Shown: piece after piece, positions 10,895 to 21,667 of the stretch
Layout of the letters: every line of letters begins with the position of its first letter
Numbering within the stretch: the stretch's first letter is position 1
Source of the DNA: Topomyia yanbarensis
Taxonomy: Eukaryota; Arthropoda; Insecta; Diptera; Culicidae
Direction: 5' to 3'
DNA length: 64,000 nucleotides
Assembly: GCF_030247195.1 (NCBI RefSeq)
Contig: NC_080670.1
Location: 40,967,524 to 41,031,523 of the forward strand
The notes under the pieces: model-generated
Told to the model about the DNA's origin: nothing
Database searches by the model: none
What the model saw: the letters and a program-made list of their open reading frames with translations, nothing else
Program-made: the position numbers and the translations under genes

Positions 10895-13010
10895 AAGCTG
10901 AATTTTTTTTCAACTTTTTGGGAGTGTTTTATATTGAAAGGCAAGTTGAGGGCTGTTGAAAATCAATAGTTTTGGACATTTTCAATGCACAGGGGGGTCC
11001 GCCGATGTGTCAAAATGGAATTATTTTCAATTTTTTGGGAAAGTGTTTTATATTGAAAGTCAAGTTGAGGGCTGTTGAAAATCAATAGTTTTGGACATTT
11101 TCAATGCACAGGGGGGGTCCGCCGATGTGTCAAAATGGATTTTTTTTTCAACTTTTTGGTAAAGTGTTTTATATTGAAAGGCAGGTTGAGGGTTGTTGAA
11201 AACCAATAGTTTTGAACATTTTCAATGCACAGGGGGGTCCGCCGATGCATCAAAATGGAATTTTTTTCAACTTTTTGGGAAAGTGTTTTATATTGAAAGG
11301 CAAGTTGAGGGCTGTTGAAAATCAATAGTTTTGGACATTTTCAATGCAGAGGGGGGTCCGCCGATGTGTCAAAATGGAATTTTTTTCAACTTTTTGGGAA
11401 AGTGTTTTATATTGAAAGGCAAGTTGAGGGCTGTTGAAAATCAATAGTTTTGGACATTTTCAATGCAGAGGGGGGTCCGCCGATGTGTCAAAATGGAATT
11501 TTTTTCAACTTTTTGGGAAAGTGTTTTATATTGAAAGGCAGGTTGAGGGTTGTTGAAAATCAATAGTTTTGAACATTTTCAATGCACAGGGAGGTCCGCC
11601 GATGCATCAAAATGGAATTTTTTTGAACTTTTTGGGAAAGTGTTTTGGACATTTTCAATGCAGAGGGGGGGTCCCCCGATGTGTCGACATGGAATTTTTT
11701 CAACTTTTTGGGAAAGTGTTTTATATTGAAAGGCAAGTTGAGGGCTGTTGAAAATCAATAGTTTTGGACATTTCCAATGCACAGGGGAGTCCGCCGATGT
11801 GTCAAAATGGATTTTTTTTCAACTTTTTGGGAAAGTGTTTTATATTGAAAGGCAAGTTGAGGGCTGTTGAAAATCAATAGTTTTGGACATTTTCAATGCA
11901 GAGGGGGGTCCGCCGATGTGTCAAAATGGATTTTTTTTCAACTTTTTGGGAAAGTGTTTTATATTGAAAGGCAAGTTGAGGGCTGTTGAAAATCAATAGT
12001 TTTGGACATTTTCAATGCACAGGGGATCCGCCGATGCGCTAAAATTGATTTTTTTCAACTTTGCGGGAAAGTGTTTTATATTGAAGGACAAGTTGTTGGT
12101 AGTTGAAAATCAATAGTTTTGGACATTTTCAATGCACAGGGGGTCCGCCGATGCATCAAAATGGATTTTTTTTTCAACTTTTCGGGAAAGTGTTTTATAT
12201 TGAAAGGCAGGTTGAGGGTTGTTGAAAATCAATAGTTTTGAACATTTTCAATGCACAGGGGGGTCCGCCGATGCATCAAAATGGAATTTTTTTGAACTTT
12301 TTGGGAAAGTGTTTTATATTGAAAGGCAAGTTGAGGGCTGTTGAAAATCAATAGTTTTGGACATTTTCAATGCAGAGGGGGGTCCGCCGATGTGTCAAAA
12401 TGGATCTTTTTCAACTTTTTGGGAAAGTGTTTTATATTGAAAGGCAAGTTGAGGGCTGTTGAAAATCAATAGTTTTGGACATTTCCAATGCACAGAGGAG
12501 TCCGCCGATGTGTCAAAATGGATCTTTTTCAACTTTTTGGGAAAGTGTTTTATATTGAAAGGCAAGTTGAGGGCTGTTGAAAATCAATAGTTTTGGACAT
12601 TTTCAATGCAGAGGGGGGGTCCGCCGATGTGTCAAAATGGAATTTTTTCAACTTTTTGGGAAAGTGTTTTATATTGAAAGGCAAGTTGAGGGCTGTTGAA
12701 AATCAATAGTTTTGGACATTTTCAATGCAGAGGGGGGTCCGCCGATGTGTCAAAATGGAATTATTTCAACTTTTTGGGAAAGTGTTTTATATTGAAAGGC
12801 AAGTTGAGGGCTGTTGAAAATCAATAGTTCTGGACATTATCAATGCACAGGGGGTCCGCCGATGCATCAAAATGGATTTTTTTCAACTTTTTGGGAGTGT
12901 TTTATATTAAAGGGCAAGTTGAGGGCTGTTAAAAACAATAGTTTTGGACATTTTCAATTAACAGGAGACTCTGTCGAAGTATCTAATTGGGAATGATTTC
13001 AACTTTTTGG
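10895..13010 (+). repeat. Satellite array 1, ~119-bp unit, about 18 copies
   Basis: Each unit contains caactttttgggaaagtg, ttttatattgaaaggcaagt, tgaaaatcaatagttttgg and ggtccgccgatg. The last motif recurs every ~119-120 bp (near 10998, 11117, 11237, 11357, 11476 and so on). One unit is shortened by ~40 bp near 11640. Diagnostic variants (gcacagg/gcagagg; gatgtgtc/gatgcatc) show a repeated four-unit order, 11596-11914 versus 12267-12625. Units near 12025-12180 are of the array-2 type. Short ORFs over it are not genes. Confidence 0.97.
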
Positions 13011-13013
13011 GAG

Positions 13014-13965
13014 TAGGGTAAGATGGGGCGAAACCGACCGTTGGGTAAACCCGACCCCTCTCTGTTACCGAAAATCAGAAGTACTACGCGAACTAATATC
13101 AATGGTGTCGTGTAGAGCATCGAAAATAATCATAATGGTGGCATGACAGCATTTTATTAAACTACATTGAGATGCTCAAACGACAAAAAGCGTGTTTTTA
13201 CAACTTTTGATTTGACTTTTGTGCTTTATTGCCTACAGGATATTTCTGATTGTTAAAGTGATTGCAAAAAAAATGTAAGTGGATTTAAATTCTTTGATTA
13301 AAATCCTACAAAGTGCATAGATGAATTTGGTTCAACCTATTTCATAACTTTTTTTAATTGCATCGTAATGAAAAATGACGCGGTGGGGCAAATCCGACCT
13401 CTAAATAGTGGGGTAAATCCGACCGCTTTTTTGCTAAGAAAATGTTTATTCATCATATTGAAATATATTTTTGTCGTTATTTTATATTATTTTTATGAAA
13501 AATGGTTCATAATTACAAACGAAAGACACAAAAACGTGATGATTATAGTATTCGTCAAGCAATTGCTCTGATGCAAATGGGAATATCATTACGTGCTACT
13601 GCTCGTGATTTTAGAATTCCAAAATTGACATTGAACTCCATTTTCTTCATGTTTCAATTCAATAACACAACATTCATTGATTTATCATTGAAAACCATAA
13701 AATTTGGGTAATATCTGCACTAAATCAACCAAAAACATAAGGGGGTCGGGTTTACCCCACCATTTTTGAAAACAGCAAAAATGAACATATTCGTAAAACG
13801 CTTGTATCTCAAAATATTCTCAAGATCAGAATGAAATGCTTTATATAGAAAGTTGCCCAGAAGTCTAACCTTTAATTTGGTATATAAAACGACTTGATCC
13901 GATGTAAAATGAGCATTTTACAGCCAAAACCATTTACTAGGTCGGATTTACCCCACCTTACCCTA
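13014..13965. mobile_element. pogo/Tc1-mariner-type element (952 bp) in the satellite
   Basis: Termini TAGGGTAAGATGGGGCGAAA and TAGGGTAAGGTGGGGTAAAT (inverse, right), including a TA. GGGGTAAAnCCGACC-type motifs recur internally (13045, 13383, 13410, 13745), a common layout for binding sites. It interrupts a satellite unit just after the ttttgggag motif. It retains an N-terminal transposase HTH fragment (13502-13640), consistent with a TA-targeting pogo-like origin. Confidence 0.85.
13502..13711 (+). pseudogene. Truncated pogo-like transposase, HTH (psq/CENP-B type) fragment
   Basis: The ATG-initiated frame reads MVHNYKRKTQKR, then SIRQAIALMQMGISLRATA and FRIPKLTL. The YKRKT opening, the alternating helix pattern and the IPK-TL ending match the psq-type helix-turn-helix at the N terminus of pogo/Tigger-family transposases, which binds the element ends. 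After about residue 46 the frame degenerates into a non-homologous tail and stops at 13711. No DDE catalytic domain is present in the element, so it is a relic or, at most, a short DNA-binding peptide. Its position inside matching TIRs supports the call. Expression is unknown. Confidence 0.7.
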
Positions 13966-14931
13966 CTTTTAGAAAAATACTAAAACAAGGTGGTCTAATT
14001 CTTAAGGCTCAATATCATCAATATCAAGTATATCATGTAAAGCTTTTTTTCTCGGCTTGCTTTTTTTCATTGTAGGACTTATCGACTCTCCAAAACAAGG
14101 TTATTGGATGCGTGATACGCAGTTTTTGAACACATCCTTTTATTTTTACGAGCACTACATTCATTTGCTTTCACACATGAATAAATCCATAACAATAAAT
14201 CAAGGAGTTAACATGATTTTGTGAAAAAAAATTTTGACGTAAAATAGCCCGCTTGTGGGGGTGACTTTACGCCAATTTTAGCTCTTTAGATTTCACGTTC
14301 AATCTTGATTTTCCAAAAGTTCTTTTCAATGACTTTGGAGGTACTTGTGCCATATGTAAAACATCGAACAGTTTCAAATTTGAAGTTGCGTGATCGTAGT
14401 TCTTAAGTGTAGTGTACAAAACGTTCTATTTTTGGCGTAAAGTAATCACCGATGACGGTATTTGAAAACCCACTCGTCAAACTCGTTCCAAAAACAAAGA
14501 TAATTACAAAAATATTGATATCCGTCATTATCCCGACGAACTACTTATGAAAAAAAAAGTTCAACAGACGTATTTTTGGAGTCAATACGTTTTTATGTAC
14601 AACATATCCAACACTTAAATTTATTTAGCGCAGCTCTGTCTACAAATCAATATAATCCTAACAATAGCAAAACAAACTTTAATTTCGTTTTTACTCTTAA
14701 TTTACTATAATAAACACTTAATTTACTATTATAAACCGAAGCTGTTAATGTATTCTTCTATAGTCCCTAAACATAGGCTTATAACTTTTTCTGATTCTGT
14801 ATAAATTTCACTTGAGGAGGTCTTCCAGCACAAAATTAAAAAAAAACTCTAAGGCACGGAAAATATGCTCAAGAAAGGATTTGCACGAATTGGACTTGGT
14901 TCGTCTGCTAGAGCTTATCAAACATATGTTA
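13966..14931. other. Interior of the hAT element without recognised genes
   Basis: AT-rich sequence with no ORF of 60 codons or more. A pair of related motifs, gggggtgactttacgccaa (14258) and tggcgtaaagtaatcacc (14433), are inverted and may mark another decayed element of about 200 bp. Confidence 0.4.
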
Positions 14932-15181
14932 ATATGAGGCTGACAAAAACGGGTTAAAAAGCTGATAAAATCTGGGTAGACAAAATCGGGAACTGATAAA
15001 ATGGGGTGTTAACTTTATTAATTTTTCTAAGTAACTTGAACAATTTTGAATTGCTCGAAAAATAAAAAAATGGATAACGCAATCTTTAGCCTTAAATTAT
15101 TGTAGACAAAGAAAAGACCTTTATCAGCCCCCGATTTTGTTTATCCCCAATTTTGTCAGCTTTTGACGATTTTGTCATATT
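14932..15181. mobile_element. MITE with GACAAAA-type inverted ends
   Basis: Left aatatgaggctgacaaaaac with tgataaaatctgggtagaca; right atttatcagcccccgatttt through ttttgtcatatt. The inverted correspondence is clear but diverged. Noncoding. Confidence 0.55.
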
Positions 15182-15214
15182 TATAAAAAAGAAAGAAATA
15201 AACAAAACAATTTT

Positions 15215-16400
15215 CCAAAAAATTCAATTTTGATGCATCGGCGGACCCCCCTGTGCATTGAAACTGTCCAAAGGTATTGATTTTCAACTACCAACAACTT
15301 GTCCATCAATATAAAACACTTTCCCGAAAAGTTGAAAAAAAATCCATTTTGATGCATCGGCGGACCCCCCTGTGCATTGAAAATGTCCAAAACTATTGAT
15401 TTTCAACTACCAACAACTTGTCCTTCAAGATGAAACACTTTCCCGAAAAGTTGAAAAAAATTCCATTTTGGCACATCGGCGGACCCCCCTGTGCATTGAA
15501 AATGTTCAAAACTATTGATTTTCAACTACCAACAACTTGTCCTTCAATATAAAACACTTTCCCGAAAAGTTAAAAAATTCAATTTTTGGCGCATCGGCGG
15601 ACCCCCCCTGCATTGAAAATGTCAAAACTATTGATTTTCAACTACCAACGACTTGTCCTTCAATATGAAACACTTTCCCGAAAAGTTTAAAAAAATTCCA
15701 TTTTGGCACATCGGCGGACCCCCCTGTGCATTAAAAATGTCCAAAACTATTGATTTTCAACTACCAACAACTTGTCCTTCAATATAAAACACTTTCCCGA
15801 AAAGTTAAAAAAATCAATTTTAGCGCATCGGCGGACCCCCTGTGCATTGAAAATGTCAAAAACTATTGATTTTCAACTACCAACGACTTGTCCTTCAATA
15901 TAAAACACTTTCCCGAAAAGTTGAAAAAAATTCCATTTTGGCACATCGGCGGACCCCCCTGTGCATTGAAAATGTCCAAAACTATTGTTTTCAACTACCA
16001 ACAACTTGTCCTTCAATATAAAACACTTTCCCGAAAAGTTGAAAAAATTCAATTTTAGCGCATCGGCGGACCCCCTGTGCATTAAAAATGTCCAAAACTA
16101 TTGATTTTCAACTACCAACAACTTGTCCTTCAATATAAAACACTTTCCCGAAAAGTTAAAAAATTCAATTTTAGCGCATCGGCGGACCCCCTGTGCATTG
16201 AAAATGTCCAAAACTATTGATTTTCAACTACCAACGACTTGTCCTTCAATATGAAACACTTTCCCGAAAAGTTGAAAAAAATTCCATTTTGGCGCATCGG
16301 CGGACCCCACCTGTGCATTGAAAATGTTCAAAACTATTGATGTTCAACTACCAACAACTTGTCCTTCAATATAAAACACATTCCCGAAAAGCTGAAATCG
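15215..16400 (-). repeat. Satellite array 2, ~119-bp unit, 10 copies, inverted
   Basis: catcggcgga recurs ten times (15236, 15355, 15475, 15591, 15710, 15827, 15947, 16060, 16177, 16297). The units are the reverse complement of array 1 but carry a distinct subtype: array 2 has aggacaagttgttggtagtt where array 1 has aggcaagttgagggctgtt. About 2.2 kb separates the arrays. Confidence 0.96.
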
Positions 16401-17005
16401 TTAGCATTTGGATTATTTTGCATCCCTACATGTGTGCTGGATCGCTCTCACTCCCAAAATCATTTGGCTAAATCATCATCATAAGGAGTTTCTTACAATA
16501 ATCATGTACAATACCATCAACCCTGATTTTGCATCTTTTCTATCATACCTGATTTTCTCAACTTCATAATCCTGATCAAAAAAAAATCATAATCAGGCCG
16601 TGATCACAGGCGGTGATTTTGTTGCAATGATTTTTTGCTACCACATTATCGCTTCAGAGAAAATCACTAGCGATTTTTTATGGTTGTGATCATAGCACTG
16701 CATGATCAGCAGTGATAATTATCACTGATGATTTTTGATTTTCGGTGATTTTCCCAGCACTGACTACCAACATTTGTGATTGGCGAGTTCAGGAATCAGA
16801 ATATATTGGCTCAAATGGCACGTTCCCCGTACATAGTCGGGGATTTGTGCCTTGCCGTGTGTTTTCATCATTTCCTGAGCGGAAGGAAAGGACAAGGAGG
16901 TGTGGGGAAGTAGAATTGGAAGGGTGGGAAAAATAACAGCACAAAACAAAAATAAAAAACAGGTAAGTTAAACTCACAAGTAGTTCAACTTGCCTGCGAA
17001 TAAGC

Positions 17006-17305
17006 CTAAAGCTCTTTACCACATTGGATAAGAAACTTTAGTATGTCTCTGAGTTTCAGTCGTCCAAACATGGTTTCGTCTATATAAGGACGGCTGAAGA
17101 CTCGAAATTGCAATTGTGCTACCGCTGGACAGTTGTATATCAGATGATATGAGGTTCCGTAGTCGGATTCACAAAGATCACATGAAAAAGACTCAGCGCG
17201 CTGAATAGTTGCCCTGTGATAATTGAGTTTGCAGTGGCCGGTTAAACCCCTTGTCAGCATGCCGCAGAGGAGCTTCGAAAAATGTAAGAGATTTTTCGAA
17301 ACCAC
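17006..17305 (-). pseudogene. C-terminal zinc-finger segment of ORF2
   Basis: Frame-shifted continuation of ORF2. It contains CDLC..8..H..4..C (Cys42, Cys45, His54, Cys59 of this frame; CESDYGTSYHLIYNC), the C-x2-C-x8-H-x4-C finger found downstream of RNase H in many R1/I-group elements, and ends ...KFLIQCGKEL. The gap from 17306 to 17360 is not a multiple of three, hence a frameshift. Confidence 0.75.
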
Positions 17306-17360
17306 TGGGCATGGTTGTTCTAGAAACGCCTGTGTTTGGCGACACGTTAGTAGATTTCTC

Positions 17361-17993
17361 CTATAATTGCGGTGCTCGGTGCGAAGCCCGGGACCGAATT
17401 TTTTCCCTTATCCAACTTGTCGAAATTGGCAGCGCGGGCTCAGGACCAACGAAGTCAATCGCTGAACCTGCCCTGGCCAATTCGTCAGCCCATTCATTTC
17501 CAGTAATACCGCAATATCCGGGCACCCAGACAAGGTAGATAGTGTTGACAATGCTTAGTTCTTCGATTTGGGTTCGGCACGCGATCACTAGCTTGGACCG
17601 AGATTTGTCTGAGCTAAGGGCCTTGATTGCAGCCTGACTATCGGAGCAGAAGTTTATAACTCTGCCGGACAAACTCAGTTGAAGGGCCGATTGCACCCCG
17701 CACATAATCGCAAAGATTTCTGCTTGGAATACAGTACAGTATCTACCTAGTGAGTGACATTGTTCCAATCTCATTTCACGACAGTAGACACTAGCACCAG
17801 CACGTCCCTCCATCAGAGAACCGTCAGTATAACAGACCACTTGCGTTTGTTGTTGTCTTTCCATAAAGCCAGACAACCACTCCTCTCGAGAGGGAATCTT
17901 CACATGGAATGTGCTGTAAGGAAAACTACAAGTGAGTGTAATATCGCTGGGAGCAAGAATATCTTCACCCCATGTAACCATTTGTGACCACAA
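17361..17993 (-). pseudogene. RNase H domain of the non-LTR ORF2
   Basis: Same frame as the RT ORF, separated only by the TGA and 13 codons. RNase H signatures are clear: YTDGS (Asp57), AEIFAI (Glu92), SDSQAAIKAL (Asp118) and GITGNEWADELA (Asp170). The usual histidine of the WVPGHCG loop is Tyr (WVPGYCG, residue 160), which would impair catalysis. Its role would be to degrade the RNA template during target-primed reverse transcription. It ends at a stop at 17361 that probably reflects the adjoining frameshift. Confidence 0.88.
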
Positions 17994-18032
17994 TCGTGTA
18001 TGACTGGTAGCAAGATCAACATGATTACTGTT

Positions 18033-19043
18033 TCAAAGCCCAGTAACCTGCAGTCTGTATGCACATGATAGTGCTTCTTGTTTGAGGTGTATGTGTAATG
18101 GTTTGATATTTAGAAGTGCCTCAAGAGCAGCAGTCGGAGTCGTGGTGAACGCACCAGTCAACGCCATGAGCGCCATTCTTTGCAGATAGTTTAGCTTTGA
18201 CTGGACTGTCACCATCTCTCCCCTCTGCCACCACACAAGGCATCCGTATGACAGTATTGGACGTACAATTGTCGTGTAAATCCAATAGATGTATTTAGGT
18301 TTGAGACCCCAGGTCTTTCCAAAAGTTCGTCTGCACTGCCCGAAGGCCATGCACGCTTTCTTGACTCTGAACTCAATGTGAGCAGACCAATTCAGTTTGG
18401 AATCCAATATGACTCCAACGTATTTGACTTGATCTGCACACAGTAGCTCAGAATCAAAGAACTGCAAGGGACGAACCCCGGTTGTTATTCGCTTCTTCGT
18501 GAAAAGAACCATTGAAGTTTTGTTTGGGTTAACTGATAGTTTAACTTGTCGACACCACTGTTCGACAGCTCTTAATGCCTGTTGCATTAAATCAAAGATT
18601 GTTCCGATGCAAAATCCAGTAATTAGTATTTGGTAATCGTCAGCAAACCCGTAGGTTGGAAATCCAAGCTCATTAAGTTTCTTCAACAAGCCGTCAGCTA
18701 CTAAGTTCCATAACAAAGGTGACAGAACGCCGCCCTGAGGACAACCGCAAATACTCAACTTCCGTATCTCAGCCTGTCGCAGTGACGAGCAAAGTATGCG
18801 GTTACTAAGCATTGCGTTTATCCAACCCGAGATACATGCAGGTATCCCATGACCGCGCGTCGCTTCCAGAATAGACTGGAAGGACACATTGTCAAAAGCA
18901 CCCTCAATATCTAGGAATACACCCAAGCTAGATTGCTTGAGCGAGAAGGCTTTCTCAATGTTGTAAACAACATCGTGAAGCAGAGTTATCGCGGATTTCT
19001 CACAACTGATATGCATGTTGCATTTTGTGCAGTGGATATTCAA
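18033..19043 (-). pseudogene. Non-LTR reverse transcriptase domain (broken ORF2)
   Basis: 336 codons. Motif A FLDIEGAFDN (residues 43-52), motif B GCPQGGVLSPLLWN (100-113) and the catalytic YGFADD (131-136) are all intact, followed by a thumb region with KYVGVILDSKLNW and the RPILSYGCLVWW block. The family copies RNA into DNA at a nicked target. The N-terminal fingers and endonuclease are missing because the element is 5'-truncated. The first ~15 residues before CEKSAITLLHDVV do not look like RT and may be junction sequence. The frame ends at a TGA, after which the same frame continues 13 codons later into the RNase H part, so the stop is a point lesion in one ORF. Confidence 0.9.
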
Positions 19044-19055
19044 CTAAACTAACGT

Positions 19056-19140
19056 ACCGTTTCTCCGGAATTTTTATTCAAAGTGAATTTTAACAGTTGG
19101 CTTCTACGCCGTAATCTTCATATGTTTGTTGAGAAGTGTA
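19056..19140 (-). mobile_element. Right fragment of the split MITE
   Basis: Runs tccggaatttttattcaaag, tgaattttaacagttggctt, then cgtaatcttcatatgtttgt. These match the right arm of the intact MITE at 43603-43848 (43775-43845). It joins the fragments at 10465-10526 and 16771-16795 as one dissected copy. Confidence 0.75.
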
Positions 19141-20612
19141 CTTCAAAAGTGTCGTATTAGGAAATGGCTAATATGGTATTGCGAACTGAGGTGCTAGAAT
19201 GATTTTCATTCAAATTTGGTTTATCAAAACTAGATGTGGCTTGTCATAATTATCAAACTGGCGTTATTTTCATATGATAACAATCAATAGAACACCCTCT
19301 TCGACCAACTGAAAGCTCCATGTAATGCTATCGACATGCAAATTTAATAAGTAAAACAAATTAGTATTCCAGTCGCCCGGAGCCCCGCTGCTGGATAATA
19401 AATTGGGTAAAAGTTTTCGAATTTCTAGTCAAGTTGTAGCTATTTTTCATCGCCGTTTTCCACGCTCATTACCGAAGCCCCGAAGATCCTAGCTTAAATA
19501 TCGGCATCTACTTTTCTTTTCCAAACATTCCAATCGAAAAAAAAAGAATCATAAAATTATCTAACCGCAGTCAGCTACCACCATCCATCGTCCGCATCGC
19601 TCCGAGTCCATACTTCTAATCAATCATATCGTATCGATCGAAATCTTACGCAGCGCGTTCAGGACGATCAATCCATCAAACCGACAGGCCCGGATAGGAT
19701 TAACAATTCCGAAAACTACCATCAGCGCTATGGATACGGGCTAGGCGCCAGGCCAGTTTTGTCGATGTATTTATTATTTTTTCATTAAATTGCACTATCA
19801 TTTCTCAGGTTTGAAAAGCCCTTTCGCTGACTGGTTGCAGTCGAGGATTTTTTTTCCGTCTGGCCCGGCCATTCAGTTGAAACGGGTATCAATTCTCCCT
19901 ATATGCGGATGCTTCATATTTTCCCATTGGCCATCCGAGTGAGGGGTACCCGTATGTTTTTTTTTATATCCACTATCGAGTAGGGTTGGCATTTGCCGCA
20001 CTTTAGTACCGTCGTATATTGTCGTCAGTAAATCGCGTTAGGCAATTTTGTGAACCATACTCTGAGCGGGGTTTTGAGGTATAAACGATTGCGTGTGGTA
20101 GTCTGAAAAAAATAGTTGGCTGCAATCCTATATTTATATTCATTTATAATTAGTAATAAAAAATACCTTTAACTGGTCGACATGATTTGATGCTTTTGGC
20201 CGACTTTGGTGCTTTTGGATTTTCTAGATTCACTAATAAGACCAAACTCTACGACATGGAAACGGAAATCCAGTGGCTCAATTTTTGGTCGAGTTATTTC
20301 AACCCGCCGGATGTCACGTGGCCCGACGAAGCTTTGCCCTTTACTTACTTGTCCGTCCAGCTGCAAAATCTACGTCCAATATATTCAAATCAACAGCCAT
20401 CACAATCTGAGAACAAAAACCGACTGTGAAAGACCATTGACCATCGTGACCGAAGAAGTAAGGAAAAACCAGCCCCGTGAAAACTGTTTGTTGCCTGAAG
20501 CTGCCACCAAATGCCAGTAGCGCTAGCTACGTTTCCAATGTTGAAGGTCTGTTCACATGAACTGTATAACACTGCTTAAAAGTTGGATTCAATACAAGTA
20601 ATTAATAACAAT
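19141..20612. other. Apparently unique DNA, no supported gene
   Basis: 19380-19760 is less AT-rich than its surroundings and not visibly repetitive, so it may be ancestral single-copy sequence. Overlapping ORFs at 20169-20520 (both strands) include a frame reading METEIQWLNFWSSYF and PDVTWPDEALPFTYLS that looks faintly protein-like, but I recognise no family. Confidence 0.35.
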
Positions 20613-21334
20613 CCCTGTCAAAAAAATGCGGACGAGCATGGTCAGGCGATTTAAAAAGTTTGACATTTGACTCAACTCGCCTGTGCTAATTGCCCCTAGG
20701 AACAAATGCAATTTGCGAAGGCGATTTAAAGGCAATTTCAATACTTAGACAAATTTTCTGGCGGCTGAAATGGACTTGGTTGTTTTTTGCGTTTTTCAAA
20801 CATGGCGGTTCATGTTTGGCTTAAGTTTAAAATTGTTTTTTTTTAAACAATTGGCGTGTTCCCGCTTGTATTTTGTTTGTTTAGTGCACTTAATTTAGCC
20901 AACGAATGTGGAAAATTGTGGAATCGTGTGTAAGTATAGTGGAACAAGATCTCTGAGTCTAAATGAAAGTCAGATTGTGGTAAGTTTTGGTGTGCAATAC
21001 GAATTTCACCATCGATTCTTCCTATAGTCTGGTGGTGATTACCTAGTGTACCGATAAATTTATGTGAGTAGATAGTGAATCCGAAAATAATTATTATTTT
21101 TAATTTTCATATCAGGCAATTAAGGGCGATTAAATGGTGCGTTCCCTGGGCGATTTAGGGGCGATTTGAGGGTGGGTAGAGCGGCAAAAAAATGACGGCG
21201 GCAAATCGCCCAAATGTTGCATATAAAATAACCCCCTAATTGCCAGCAAATTGCTGGCAAATTTTAGGGCAATCAGCGCATCCGAGTTGGCAAATAGCCC
21301 TCCGCTAGCCAGCAACTTGCCCTTTTTGACTGGG
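20613..21334. mobile_element. Non-autonomous TIR element (~720 bp)
   Basis: Ends CCCTGTCAAAAA and CCCAGTCAAAAAGGGC (inverse, right). AAT abuts both sides, a possible 3-bp duplication. The interior carries many GGCGATTTA / TTGCC(C) motifs in both orientations (20650, 20719, 21125, 21150, 21206, 21250). No coding region. Confidence 0.65.
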
Positions 21335-21433
21335 AATATATGAGAAATTACGCTTTCTCTTGCATCGCTTCTTCTCCACAAAATCCGAACGCTTTTATCA
21401 CCTGAGTACTAGTTAAGCACATCAAAATGAAGT

Positions 21434-21667
21434 TTGTTTGCATTCGATAAGTTTCAGGTCGAGTTAACAACATTGGCTCGTAGCGATGTGAATGTTGCTA
21501 AAGCGCGTTCGCTGCAACTACAACTAGCCGATCCAGAAAGCCAGCTTATGTTAGCTTCACTCATTTTTCAAAGAAACGTCAAAATATTCACCCTCTTGGG
21601 AAAAACATCTCATCACGAGCACAATGACAGCATTACCATTGACGACATGGACGCCCCATTAAGTTAA
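21434..21667 (+). other. Coding-like ORF fragment without start codon, unknown
   Basis: 77 codons with no internal ATG at the beginning; the frame includes ARSLQLQLADPESQLMLASL and NDSITIDDMDAPLS and then stops. The composition is protein-like and an acceptor-like tttcag lies near 21452. It could be a decayed transposase tail or a last exon; no family recognised. Confidence 0.25.

Larger units (their letters stand above)
10527..16762. mobile_element. Large hAT-like element carrying inverted satellite arrays
   Basis: Left end CAGTGCTGGGAAAATCAtaa; right end ...tGATTTTCCCAGCACTG. The flanks are ACTACCAA at 10519-10526 and 16763-16770, a perfect 8-bp target duplication. Length 6236 bp. The subterminal regions (10550-10830, 16450-16760) are full of gtgatcac, tgattttt and related inverted motifs, as in hAT transposase-binding zones. 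The core contains two ~119-bp satellite arrays in opposite orientation, a nested pogo-like element and a small MITE. I see no hAT transposase (no long ORF), so mobility would be in trans. Alternatively, the arrays expanded after insertion of a much shorter element. A related right end (GATTTTCCCAACACTG) occurs at 41950-41971. Confidence 0.88.
16771..19055 (-). mobile_element. 5'-truncated RNase H-type non-LTR retrotransposon
   Basis: The minus strand encodes the end of an ORF2 in order: reverse transcriptase (18033-19043), RNase H (17361-17993), a CCHC-like zinc finger (17006-17305), then a ~215-bp 3' UTR. It lacks the endonuclease and the RT N terminus. One in-frame TGA (18033-18035) and a frameshift (between 17306 and 17360) make it inactive. 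RT plus RNase H suggests the R1/LOA/I group; the clade is not certain from sequence reading alone. The 3' end lies within 30 bp of the hAT target duplication; no poly-A tract is seen. MITE-like sequence bounds it on both sides. Confidence 0.85.

Noticed and set aside
13014..13965. Complete pogo transposase
   Set aside because: Only the N-terminal HTH is present; no DDE domain in any frame of the 952-bp element.
10895..16400. ORFs of 60-75 codons and possible CRISPR-like periodicity
   Set aside because: Frames merely read through ~119-bp satellite units. There are no unique spacers between repeats, and the genome is eukaryotic.
20169..20520. Protein-coding exon on either strand
   Set aside because: Three overlapping frames look weakly protein-like, but none has splice context or a recognisable family; left as unassigned.
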